DNA of 64,000 nucleotides, from assembly GCF_006376675.1 (NCBI RefSeq), contig NZ_VEWK01000013.1, positions 1 to 64,000 of the forward strand. The letters are read 5' to 3'. The notes under the pieces were generated by a model. The model was not told the origin of the DNA. It was given only the letters and a program-made list of their open reading frames with translations, and searched no databases. The stretch is from Brucella pecoris. Lineage in GTDB: Bacteria > Pseudomonadota > Alphaproteobacteria > Rhizobiales > Rhizobiaceae. The position numbers and the translations under genes were made by a program. This document shows, in pieces, positions 57,455 through 64,000 of this stretch. How positions within the stretch are numbered: the first letter of the stretch is position 1; every line of letters starts with the position of its first letter.

Positions 57455-58379
57455 TACAGGCGCGATAGCCGCTGCGGCGCTGCATCAGGTCGAAATGGAA
57501 ATGATCGGCATGTTCCGGGTTATAGCCGGGGCCGAGAACCGTCGTGAAATAGCCGCAGGCATCGGAGCGCACGCTGTTGAGCAGGCCTTTTTCGCGGAAG
57601 GCGAAGAAGCCCGGTTTGCGCACCATGATGTTCTTGCCATTGTTCAATACGATCTTGGTGACGTCGATGGCGTTGCCGCGTGAATGTTCCGACATTTTCG
57701 CGCCGCGACGGTTGTTCATGGTACGGCAGGAATAGCCTCCGGCATTATAGATCGTGCTGACGCCGGACAGATAGCGCATCCGCGACGCGGGCTGCAGGTC
57801 GCCCTTGATCCAGCGGGCAAAGGCTTCCGTCACCTGACAGTTCAGCGTTGCTGCCGGTTTGAAGGCGATGGACCCGCTGTTGAAACCGGATACCTCGATT
57901 GGGTTTGCGATCTGGCAGGAACTGCTGCGATAGATCGTCGGCTTTTCTTTGAATACGACGCCGAGCCGTTTCAGCCGCGTGCGGCAGGCGGCTTCCGCAT
58001 TGGACATCGTGTAGATGTTTTCGGCGGCTGTTACCGGGTTTTGGATCGGGGCCGTGAAGCCGTAGTCGCCGGAATATTGCGGCTGGCTCTGCTGTGTGGA
58101 TCGCGCGACGTGGTTTTCTTCCTCTTCGGCAAGCCCGACGATGCGCTCTTCCTGCGGTTCCTGCATGACAGGTGCGTCCACAACCGGGGCAGCACTTGCG
58201 ACCGGCGCGTCGGGAACCATCATATCCGAATTGCCGACACTGGCCTGCGGACGCGGGGCGCTTTCACCGGAACAACCGGCGATGATGGCCAGCAGAGCGA
58301 TGGATAATGACGGGGCCAGACCTCGCAACCGGGAGCGCTGGCGGCTGACTGGAGCGGTGGCGGACAACACAGAACTCAT
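57450..58379 (-). CDS. Extensin family protein (exported)
   Basis: A 309-residue exported protein of the extensin-like family (extensin-like C-terminal domain). The N-terminal 36 residues form a signal with a hydrophobic stretch SLSIALLAIIAGC that includes a lipobox-like IAGC, so it may be a lipoprotein. A P/V/A-rich linker follows. The C-terminal domain begins near residue 110 and includes ACRTRLKRLGVVFKEK, SIAFKPAATLNCQVTEAF, MSEHSRGNAIDV and HADHFHFDL, the last two resembling zinc-peptidase active-site blocks. The start at 58379 gives AAGG a seven-base spacing; 58385 would be too close. Confidence 0.85.
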   Translation of the reverse strand: MSSVLSATAPVSRQRSRLRGLAPSLSIALLAIIAGCSGESAPRPQASVGNSDMMVPDAPVASAAPVVDAPVMQEPQEERIVGLAEEEENHVARSTQQSQPQYSGDYGFTAPIQNPVTAAENIYTMSNAEAACRTRLKRLGVVFKEKPTIYRSSSCQIANPIEVSGFNSGSIAFKPAATLNCQVTEAFARWIKGDLQPASRMRYLSGVSTIYNAGGYSCRTMNNRRGAKMSEHSRGNAIDVTKIVLNNGKNIMVRKPGFFAFREKGLLNSVRSDACGYFTTVLGPGYNPEHADHFHFDLMQRRSGYRACK

Positions 58380-58582
58380 GTCCATACCTTTTCTTCGGGA
58401 GACCAGACCGATGGCGTTTCCCGAATATTAGCCCGCAAGCGTAAAGGAAGAGTCAGCGCCCGCGTTAAGGGCTGTGGCGTAAACGGGGCAGCATTGGCAA
58501 AATGCCGCCGTTGTTTTATCACCATGCTGCGGCTTCGGGCCATGCCGCAGACAACATCCTCCCGGTCCCTAAAGTCATTTCC

Positions 58583-58933
58583 ATGTCAGCACTGATTTCG
58601 CCAAGTGTTCTGCCGATCCTGCTTCTCATCGGTTCGAATGTTTTCATGACATTCGCCTGGTACGGGCACCTGAAATTCACCAGCACGCCACTTATCACCG
58701 TCATTTTCATAAGCTGGGGTATCGCGCTGATCGAATATTGCCTCGCGGTTCCGGCCAATCGCATCGGACATGAGGTCTATTCGGCGGCGCAACTGAAGAC
58801 CATTCAGGAGGTTATCACACTGGTGATCTTCAGCCTGTTCTCGGTCTTCTATCTCAAGGAAGCCTTTACCTGGCACCATCTGCTGGGCTTCGCTTTCATA
58901 GCGGGCGGTGCGGCGTTAATCTTCAAGGCATGA
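58583..58933 (+). CDS. DMT family protein (DUF486)
   Basis: A 116-residue membrane protein with four predicted helices, belonging to the DUF486 branch of the drug/metabolite superfamily. Recognisable parts are LLLIGSNVFMTFAWYGHLKF, the EYCLAVPANRIGH block and FSLFSVFYLKEAFTWHHLLGF. Its role is not known. The start at 58583 is chosen because the family begins there; further upstream in-frame sequence lacks membrane character. It converges with an EamA transporter gene, with a strong hairpin in between. Confidence 0.87.
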   Translation: MSALISPSVLPILLLIGSNVFMTFAWYGHLKFTSTPLITVIFISWGIALIEYCLAVPANRIGHEVYSAAQLKTIQEVITLVIFSLFSVFYLKEAFTWHHLLGFAFIAGGAALIFKA

Positions 58934-59006
58934 CGCCTTTTATACCAGGGCGCTGAGATGCTAACGCATCACGCCCTGAAAATGCTCAATCGCCGCACAG
59001 GCTTAA

Positions 59007-59041
59007 CCAAAACTCGATGAGTCAAACTCATCGAGTTTTGG
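59007..59041. terminator. Bidirectional terminator
   Basis: CCAAAACTCGATGAGT and ACTCATCGAGTTTTGG are exact 16-base arms around CAA, separating the convergent DUF486 and EamA genes. Confidence 0.9.
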
Positions 59042-59043
59042 TA

Positions 59044-59943
59044 TTACTCGGCGGGAACGAGTGCCGGCTTGCGTTTCCAGAACATGGGAATGAGCTCTAC
59101 GGCCAGCATGGCGGCAAAGATCAGTCCGCAGCCGATGAAGCCGATGAAGGTCAGTCGTTCGCTGAGGAAGATAGCGCCGAACAGGGCCGCGAAAAGCGCT
59201 TCTGACGACAGGAAAATCGCGGCCTGTGCCGAGGTGGTGTAGCGCTGCCCGATAGCCTGCAAGGTGAATGCGATACCGGACGAGAAAACGCCGGTGAAGA
59301 GAATTTCCTTCCAGGTGAGCGCAATGGCAGTCCAGTTGAAGTCTTCGATCATGGACGCGATGGCAAGTCCTGCGACAGCGCTGGTCGCAAACTGGATGCA
59401 ACTGAGCGCGATAGGCCGTCCTGCGCGGTTTGCCCGACCGATCAGGACCACCTGCAAGGCCCAGAAGACGGCGCCGCCGATGACCAGCCAGTCACCTTGC
59501 TTGAGTGCGGTCAGCGCTCCGCCGGAAAGCAGGAATATGCCTGCCAGACATGCCGCCGCACTGGGCCAGACGACCGGATGCGGCCATGTGCGAAACAGGA
59601 TGACGCCGAGCACAGGCACCATCACGACATAAAGCCCGGTCAGAAAACCGGCATTGGTGACGGATGTGGTGATGAGCCCGATCTGCTGGAGAACGAGCCC
59701 GGTGAACAGGCTCAAACCAATGATCATGAAGAAGAGATAGTTCGACCGGCTCAGCCTGGCTTTTGCCTTTCTCCCTTCGGCTATGGCCAATGGCAGGACC
59801 GTAAGCGAGGCGATTGCCGAGCGGACACCGATGAACAGAAACGGGCCGATACTGGCCATCGCCGTCGATTGGGCGACGAAACCCATGCCCCAGATGACGC
59901 CTGCCAGAAGCAGCAGCATGTTGGCTTGTACGCGCGTCATCAT
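59044..59943 (-). CDS. DMT family transporter (EamA domain)
   Basis: A 299-residue ten-helix transporter with two EamA repeats. The first repeat opens LLLLAGVIWGMGFVAQSTAM, and the second is seen around WLVIGGAVFWALQVVLIG with a following SSEALFAALFGAIFLSERL. Such proteins export or import small metabolites; the substrate is unknown. Two adjacent ATGs (59943 and 59940) begin the gene, the second slightly better placed for CGAGGC. It converges with the DUF486 gene. Confidence 0.88.
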   Translation of the reverse strand: MMTRVQANMLLLLAGVIWGMGFVAQSTAMASIGPFLFIGVRSAIASLTVLPLAIAEGRKAKARLSRSNYLFFMIIGLSLFTGLVLQQIGLITTSVTNAGFLTGLYVVMVPVLGVILFRTWPHPVVWPSAAACLAGIFLLSGGALTALKQGDWLVIGGAVFWALQVVLIGRANRAGRPIALSCIQFATSAVAGLAIASMIEDFNWTAIALTWKEILFTGVFSSGIAFTLQAIGQRYTTSAQAAIFLSSEALFAALFGAIFLSERLTFIGFIGCGLIFAAMLAVELIPMFWKRKPALVPAE

Positions 59944-60126
59944 TGCCTCGTTTCAAATTTTTCAGGATGTATTTCTATAGAAAGAGAAACCGGAAGCTTT
60001 TCGGCCTTTTCCGGTCGCCATGCTATAGGCAATATTACGGGCAGACGGCAAGGAAACTTCCGATTCTGCGACATTCGTGCATGGTCTGTTTATAGTTAGA
60101 GCGATTTCTTACTGACGGGGTATCTT

Positions 60127-61176
60127 ATGCTTTTTGGGGATCGTCAATCCGTTGCGGTGACATCGATTGCCACAGCGATGCTGTTTCTGGCGGGTGGGGA
60201 ATCGCAAGCAGCCTTCAAGAAAGTTCGCGATACGCTGGTTTTGTGCGATTTCGCGCAAAATTGCACGCTGACCCTGAGCCCGGTTGCGAGCGAGGGCGCG
60301 CCGGGGCTTGGCATCTTTCGCAGCAGCCAGTCCGGGGCAAAACCGGCGCTGCGACTGTCCTATATCGATCCATCACAGAAATCGGGCAGGCTGGAGGTTT
60401 CAATCGACGGCAAGCCGCTGATCGACGTCGACGTGACGGTCCTCAAAGCGCAGGACGATCAGCTTGATTATGTCGATGCAGGCGATGTCGCCAAAACGCT
60501 TGCCGCCATGAAGGCCGGCCAGAAATTGCAGCTAAAATTCGCCGGAAAGACTTCGACCTATTCGCTTTCGGGCCTTGTCGGCGGGTTGATCTATGTCGAT
60601 GAGCAACAATCGCGCGACGGCACTGTCGAGGCATTACAGGTTACGGGCAGCAAGCCTGCTCCCGTTCCACCGGCAATCAAGCTGATCGAAACCGTCGAGC
60701 AGATACCTGCTGAAATCCGCAAGGATTTTTCGGACGAAGCGGCGGTTTGCGGCGGAGCCAGCCCCGGCACGTTCCGCAATGCGGGCGGTTTTGAGACGAA
60801 GATTGCCGATGGTCTCGATCTCATCGGCCTGCCATGCGGTTCGCCGGGGGCCTATAACCAGCCTTATAGCTTCTACAGCCGCTACGAAAACAAGATCGTG
60901 CCGATCTCGCTGCCGACCATTTCCGATGATGGCCCGACAGTGACCGACACGGCATGGAACATCGACTGGACGCAGAAAACTTCGACGCTGACGGCCTTCT
61001 TCAAGGGGAGAGGGCTTGGAGATTGCGGCATTTACGATGTCTGGAAAGCCACAGACAGCGGTGAGGGCCGGGTGCGTTTCGTCCTGCTGCAGGAGCGGTC
61101 GAAAGGCGATTGCGATGGAAATTATTCGGGAGGCCCGGAGAAATGGCCTGCGAGCTGGCCGGTCAACGCAAAGTAG
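60127..61176 (+). CDS. DUF1176 domain-containing exported protein
   Basis: A 349-residue exported protein of the DUF1176 family, with a signal-like N terminus (SVAVTSIATAMLFLAGGESQA). The mature part shows FKKVRDTLVLCDFAQNCTLTL with a cysteine pair, RLSYIDPSQKSGRLEVSIDG, and a later CGGASPGTF..GLDLIGLPCGSPGAYN, and ends with GLGDCGIYDVWKAT..GDC. The six or so cysteines are spaced for disulfides in the periplasm. No enzyme function is known. A 265-base gap to greA follows. Confidence 0.83.
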   Translation: MLFGDRQSVAVTSIATAMLFLAGGESQAAFKKVRDTLVLCDFAQNCTLTLSPVASEGAPGLGIFRSSQSGAKPALRLSYIDPSQKSGRLEVSIDGKPLIDVDVTVLKAQDDQLDYVDAGDVAKTLAAMKAGQKLQLKFAGKTSTYSLSGLVGGLIYVDEQQSRDGTVEALQVTGSKPAPVPPAIKLIETVEQIPAEIRKDFSDEAAVCGGASPGTFRNAGGFETKIADGLDLIGLPCGSPGAYNQPYSFYSRYENKIVPISLPTISDDGPTVTDTAWNIDWTQKTSTLTAFFKGRGLGDCGIYDVWKATDSGEGRVRFVLLQERSKGDCDGNYSGGPEKWPASWPVNAK

Positions 61177-61441
61177 GTGCCGCTTCAGGGTGGAGTTGAC
61201 AGAGGCATACTTTTCCGCGTGAAATGATTGATGGAAATGCTATAGTTCTGTGAACGGCTATTCGAACGGTTCCGAGACGGATGTTTCGGTGACCGTTTTC
61301 TTTTTGTGTGTCGGAGGCTGCAGCCTTCGAAAAGCGCCTCGCATTATCCAAGCATTGCGCGAGGTGAGGCGGGCAAATCAAGATGCCGGTGCGTGCAGGC
61401 CTCGGGGTGAGGCGAGCACCGGACGAAGGAAAGGACTGGGT

Positions 61442-61915
61442 ATGGAAAAGTTCCCTATGACCCCTGGCGGTTTTGCAAAGCTTAAGGAAGAGCTGCGCTG
61501 GCGTCAGCAATCGGAGCGCCCTCGGATTATTGAGGCAATCGCTGAAGCGCGTGCGCATGGCGATTTGTCGGAAAACGCCGAATATCACGCTGCGAAAGAA
61601 ACCCAAAGCCTGAATGAAGGTCGTATCAACGAACTGGAAGATCTGGTTGCGCGCGCCGAGATTATCGACGTCTCGAAATTGTCGGGCGACCGCATCAAGT
61701 TCGGCGCTACCGTCACTATGATCGACGAAGATACGGAAGAAGAGAAAATCTACCAGATCGTCGGCGATCAGGAAGCCGATGTGAAGGAAGGCCGCATCTC
61801 CATTTCATCGCCGATTGCACGTGCGCTGATCGGCAAGGGCGAAGGCGACACGATTGAAGTCAACGCTCCGGGCGGTTCGCGTTCCTACGAAATCGTCAGT
61901 TTGAAATTCGTCTGA
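61442..61915 (+). CDS. greA: Transcription elongation factor GreA
   Basis: A 157-residue GreA. The N-terminal coiled coil carries the tip acidic residues in GDLSENAEYHAAKETQ (about 41-56), and the C-terminal domain ends AREALIGKGEGDTIEV-like (ARALIGKGEGDTIEVNAPGG). GreA stimulates RNA polymerase to cleave backtracked transcripts. GAAAGGACTGGGT precedes the ATG. It is followed by the glycosyltransferase after only five bases. Confidence 0.95.
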   Translation: MEKFPMTPGGFAKLKEELRWRQQSERPRIIEAIAEARAHGDLSENAEYHAAKETQSLNEGRINELEDLVARAEIIDVSKLSGDRIKFGATVTMIDEDTEEEKIYQIVGDQEADVKEGRISISSPIARALIGKGEGDTIEVNAPGGSRSYEIVSLKFV

Positions 61916-61920
61916 TTTCC

Positions 61921-62997
61921 GTGTCCGCTGACAAGTCAGATTCCGGACAGGTTCGGGTTCAGGATGTCGAGGTGGTGGCGCCGAATTTCAAGCGCCGCCT
62001 CTCCGGTGTCACATCGACGATTGTTCAGTTGATCCCTTTGCAGCGCGCAAAGGGCCTGAACATTGCGACGATGGGGCCGGGTCTGCCGGACACGCTTCCG
62101 CATCTGGGATGGAACGCTCTTCTGTCTTTCTGGTCGAAGCCAAGGACAAAACCGTTCCGCATCTGGCATGCGCGGCGCAATATCGAAATGCTTGCGGGTA
62201 TTTTCATGCGCGATGTGCTGCGCATGAAACTGCGGCTGGTGTTTACCTCGGCTGCGCAGCGCCACCACAAGCCTTTTACCAAATGGCTTATCCGCCGCAT
62301 GAATGCGGTGATTGCAACGAGTGGCCGGTCGGGAAGCTTTCTCGAAGTCCCGTATCAGGTCATCATGCATGGCGTGGACTTGCAGCGGTTCCATCCGCCT
62401 GTCGGCGAAGAAGATAGCTTCGCGGCATCCGGCCTGCCCGGAAAATATGCCGTTGGTTGTTTCGGCCGTGTGCGTTCCTCCAAGGGAACGGACCTTTTCG
62501 TCGATGCGATGATCACGTTACTGCCGAAATATCCTGAATGGACCGCCATCATCACCGGGCGCACGACCGCTGAGCATCAGTCTTTCGAGGACGCTCTGAA
62601 GGCGAAGATCGCCGCTGCGGGTCTGCAGGATCGTATCCTCATTCTGGGGGAAGTGCCGGATATCAGGATCTGGTATCGCCGTCTGACGCTTTATGTTGCG
62701 CCTTCGCGCAATGAAGGTTTCGGGCTGACGCCGCTTGAAGCCATGGCATCGCAAACGGCCGTCGTTGCCAGCGATGCAGGCGCTTATGCGGAAATGTTCG
62801 TTGACGAGACGGGCATATCGGTTCCGGCGGGAGACGGCGAAGCCCTGTGCAAGGCAATCGAGCCCTATATGGCAGACCCGGCATTGGCACAACGCCACGG
62901 CGAAAATGCTCTCAAGCATGTCCGCGCCACTTTTCCGCTGGAAAAGGAAGCTGCCGCTATCAGTGCTGTTTACGAGCGCGTATTCGCCGGGAAGTAA
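61921..62997 (+). CDS. lpcC: Glycosyltransferase family 4, LPS-core mannosyltransferase-like (LpcC/WadC type)
   Basis: A 358-residue GT-B glycosyltransferase. The N-terminal DVEVVAPNFKRRLSGVTSTI and VFTSAAQRHHKPFTKWLIRRM are typical of rhizobial LpcC, and the nucleotide-sugar block YVAPSRNEGFGLTPLEAMA (about 258-276) is the family signature. It would add mannose to the lipopolysaccharide core at the cytoplasmic face of the inner membrane; in Brucella a related gene, wadC, does this. The start is a GTG at 61921, five bases after greA, without a clear ribosome site, which suggests coupling to greA translation. Confidence 0.85.
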   Translation: MSADKSDSGQVRVQDVEVVAPNFKRRLSGVTSTIVQLIPLQRAKGLNIATMGPGLPDTLPHLGWNALLSFWSKPRTKPFRIWHARRNIEMLAGIFMRDVLRMKLRLVFTSAAQRHHKPFTKWLIRRMNAVIATSGRSGSFLEVPYQVIMHGVDLQRFHPPVGEEDSFAASGLPGKYAVGCFGRVRSSKGTDLFVDAMITLLPKYPEWTAIITGRTTAEHQSFEDALKAKIAAAGLQDRILILGEVPDIRIWYRRLTLYVAPSRNEGFGLTPLEAMASQTAVVASDAGAYAEMFVDETGISVPAGDGEALCKAIEPYMADPALAQRHGENALKHVRATFPLEKEAAAISAVYERVFAGK

Positions 62998-63026
62998 AAA
63001 GTAACCCCCGGCGCAGAATCCAATAT

Positions 63027-63497
63027 TTAAAGGATCATCAGCGGTTCGTCCTTGACCGGACGAATGGTCAAAGCTGTGCGCACGGAATCCACATTGGGAG
63101 CTGCGGTCAGCTCCTCGATCACGAAGGTCTGGAACGTGTTGAGATCGCGCGCGACGCAATGGAGCAGGAAATCGGACTCGCCCGAAACCATCCAGGCGCG
63201 GCGTACCAGTGGCCATTGCTTGGTTTTTTCAGCAAAAGCCTTGAGGTCCGCATCGGCCTGACGATGGAGGCCGACTGAACAGAAAGCAACGAGGTCCTGC
63301 CCGAGCGAATTGCCGTTGAGAATGGCGCGATACCCTCGGATGACGCCGCTTTCTTCCAGCTTGCGCACGCGGCGAAGACACGGCGGAGCCGAAATGCCGA
63401 CGCGTTCGGCCAGCTCGACATTGGTGATGCGCCCGTTATTCTGGAGCTCCCGAAGGATTTTCCAATCGATTTCATCCAGATCGGCCTTGATCGGCAT
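63027..63497 (-). CDS. Lrp/AsnC family transcriptional regulator
   Basis: A 156-residue regulator: an N-terminal helix-turn-helix (LDEIDWKILRELQNNGRITNVELAERVG) and a C-terminal RAM ligand-binding domain (about 70-140, including GQDLVAFCSVGLHRQADADL and SGESDFLLHCVARDLNTFQTF). It is likely to sense an amino acid. The start at 63497 (MPIKADL) has GGAG six bases upstream. The trkH gene, on the same strand, ends upstream of it beyond a mosaic repeat. Confidence 0.92.
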   Translation of the reverse strand: MPIKADLDEIDWKILRELQNNGRITNVELAERVGISAPPCLRRVRKLEESGVIRGYRAILNGNSLGQDLVAFCSVGLHRQADADLKAFAEKTKQWPLVRRAWMVSGESDFLLHCVARDLNTFQTFVIEELTAAPNVDSVRTALTIRPVKDEPLMIL

Positions 63498-63616
63498 GCA
63501 TAACTCCGCGCGCAAGGAAATTTCATTCCGGGGTAATTATAGAACATTCGTCGCCATCGTGGCGCAATCTAATCCTGCTCATATCAAATGAAGCAGGCGG
63601 ATGTAAACTGCCTAAC

Positions 63617-63696
63617 GCATGTCTTCCAAAAGTGGAAACCGGTTTTGGGAATAAAGACATGCTCAAGCAAAATGTTAAAGCGCGTCGCGCTTTAAC
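63617..63696. repeat. Bipartite palindromic mosaic element (A then B), also trkH terminator
   Basis: Module A: GCATGTCTTCCAAAAGTGG through AAAGACATGC (63617-63662). Module B-like: GTTAAAGCGCG / CGCGCTTTAAC around one base (63674-63696), close behind the trkH stop, where it may end that transcript. Confidence 0.8.
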
Positions 63697-63702
63697 ACGC
63701 TG

Positions 63703-64000
63703 TCAACGCACCCAAAAAGCGCGCGTGAACAGGATATACACGGTAACGAGCTCCAGACGCCCGGCCAGCATCAGGAATGAAAGCACCCATAAGGCAGGGT
63801 CCCGGATGGTTGAAAAATTGCCAACGGGGCCGATGGTGTCGCCCAAACCGGGGCCAACATTGGAAAGCGCGGTCAGGGCGCCGGTGAAGGCCGATACGAA
63901 GTCAAGCCCGAGTGAGGCGAGCAGTACCGCGCCTGTGACGAGCGAAGCGCAGTAAAGGAACAGGTAGAGGAGAACATTCTGCGCAATGTCACCGGAGACT
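63703..64000 (-). CDS. trkH: TrkH potassium uptake membrane subunit, C-terminal fragment
   Basis: The last 99 residues of a Trk-type potassium transporter, continuing beyond the right edge of the window. Visible features are LVTGAVLLASLGLDFVSAFT, the pore-loop motif LTALSNVGPGLGDTIGPVGN, and the terminal helix LWVLSFLMLAGRLELVTVYI, ending FTRAFWVR. TrkH moves K+ inward together with TrkA and related regulatory subunits. No internal stop or frameshift is seen in the part present. Confidence 0.9.
   Translation of the reverse strand, partial: VSGDIAQNVLLYLFLYCASLVTGAVLLASLGLDFVSAFTGALTALSNVGPGLGDTIGPVGNFSTIRDPALWVLSFLMLAGRLELVTVYILFTRAFWVR

Noticed and set aside
63674..63696. A dedicated trkH terminator separate from the mosaic repeat
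   Set aside because: The hairpin behind trkH has the size and position of module B in the A-B elements, so it was assigned to the repeat with termination as a possible side role.
1..64000. CRISPR arrays, prophage, complete insertion sequences, tRNA or rRNA genes
   Set aside because: I found no regularly spaced direct repeats, integrase or transposase genes, or cloverleaf-like sequences; the repeated sequences are dispersed palindromes.

Overview
This window is chromosomal DNA from an alphaproteobacterium of the order Hyphomicrobiales (Rhizobiales), most likely a Brucella/Ochrobactrum-type member of the Brucellaceae. The case rests on gene content and style: a BA14K-family protein, an LpcC/WadC-like LPS-core glycosyltransferase next to greA and trkH, a separate petA-petB-petC bc1 operon, a CoA-pyrophosphatase/cca operon, and many short palindromic intergenic mosaic repeats of the kind common in this group. 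I identified it by recognition only, with no database search. I see no rRNA, tRNA, CRISPR array, prophage or complete insertion sequence. The only clear mobile-element sequence is the 3' end of a group II intron at the left edge.

Layout. 1-5 kb: intron end, metallophosphoesterase, NUDIX hydrolase, OmpW-like porin, glutathionyl-hydroquinone reductase, GNAT. 4.5-11.5 kb (minus): a four-gene MoxR / DUF58 / BatA-DUF4159 / large von Willebrand-like membrane protein operon. 11.7-14.2 kb (plus): DUF1285, CoA pyrophosphatase and cca, with overlapping ends. 14.4-19.7 kb: LpxO-like hydroxylase, a YjhX (TopAI) toxin with a GNAT partner, hemF, a small unknown protein, a periplasmic nucleoside-binding protein, trmL. 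19.8-26.7 kb (plus): a tandem pair of fused ABC exporters, then petABC. 26.9-31.2 kb: apt, two overlapping MaoC proteins, and ychF, pth, rplY on the minus strand. 31.2-36.8 kb: a strong small-RNA candidate, a HerA-like ATPase, chrA, prs, a lipoprotein. 36.9-41.5 kb: a degenerate M24 protein, pgeF, a MidA/NDUFAF7-like methyltransferase, lgt, ubiK-like. 41.9-48.8 kb: YbjN, a CsaA-like protein, a sensor kinase, an OmpR-type regulator, a MarR regulator, ilvE, a glycine-rich small protein, an MBL hydrolase. 48.8-64 kb: BA14K, cold-shock protein, SPOR-tailed lytic transglycosylase, double-Kazal lipoprotein, HxlR regulator with a divergent oxidoreductase, extended uvrB, SH3 protein, thioesterase, extensin-like protein, DMT proteins, DUF1176, greA, lpcC-like, Lrp, and the 3' end of trkH.

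Most of the window is core genome. The parts most worth a second look are: (i) the MoxR operon, where three consecutive proteins carry von Willebrand-type regions and two keep a DxSxS metal motif; (ii) the YjhX/GNAT pair as a chromosomal topoisomerase-I toxin-antitoxin module; (iii) an unannotated roughly 90-nt RNA at about 31488-31577 with a near-consensus promoter and terminator; (iv) uvrB with long disordered extensions and a three-fold C-terminal motif; (v) bipartite palindromic elements whose two modules occur in both orders, one of which provides a possible start codon.
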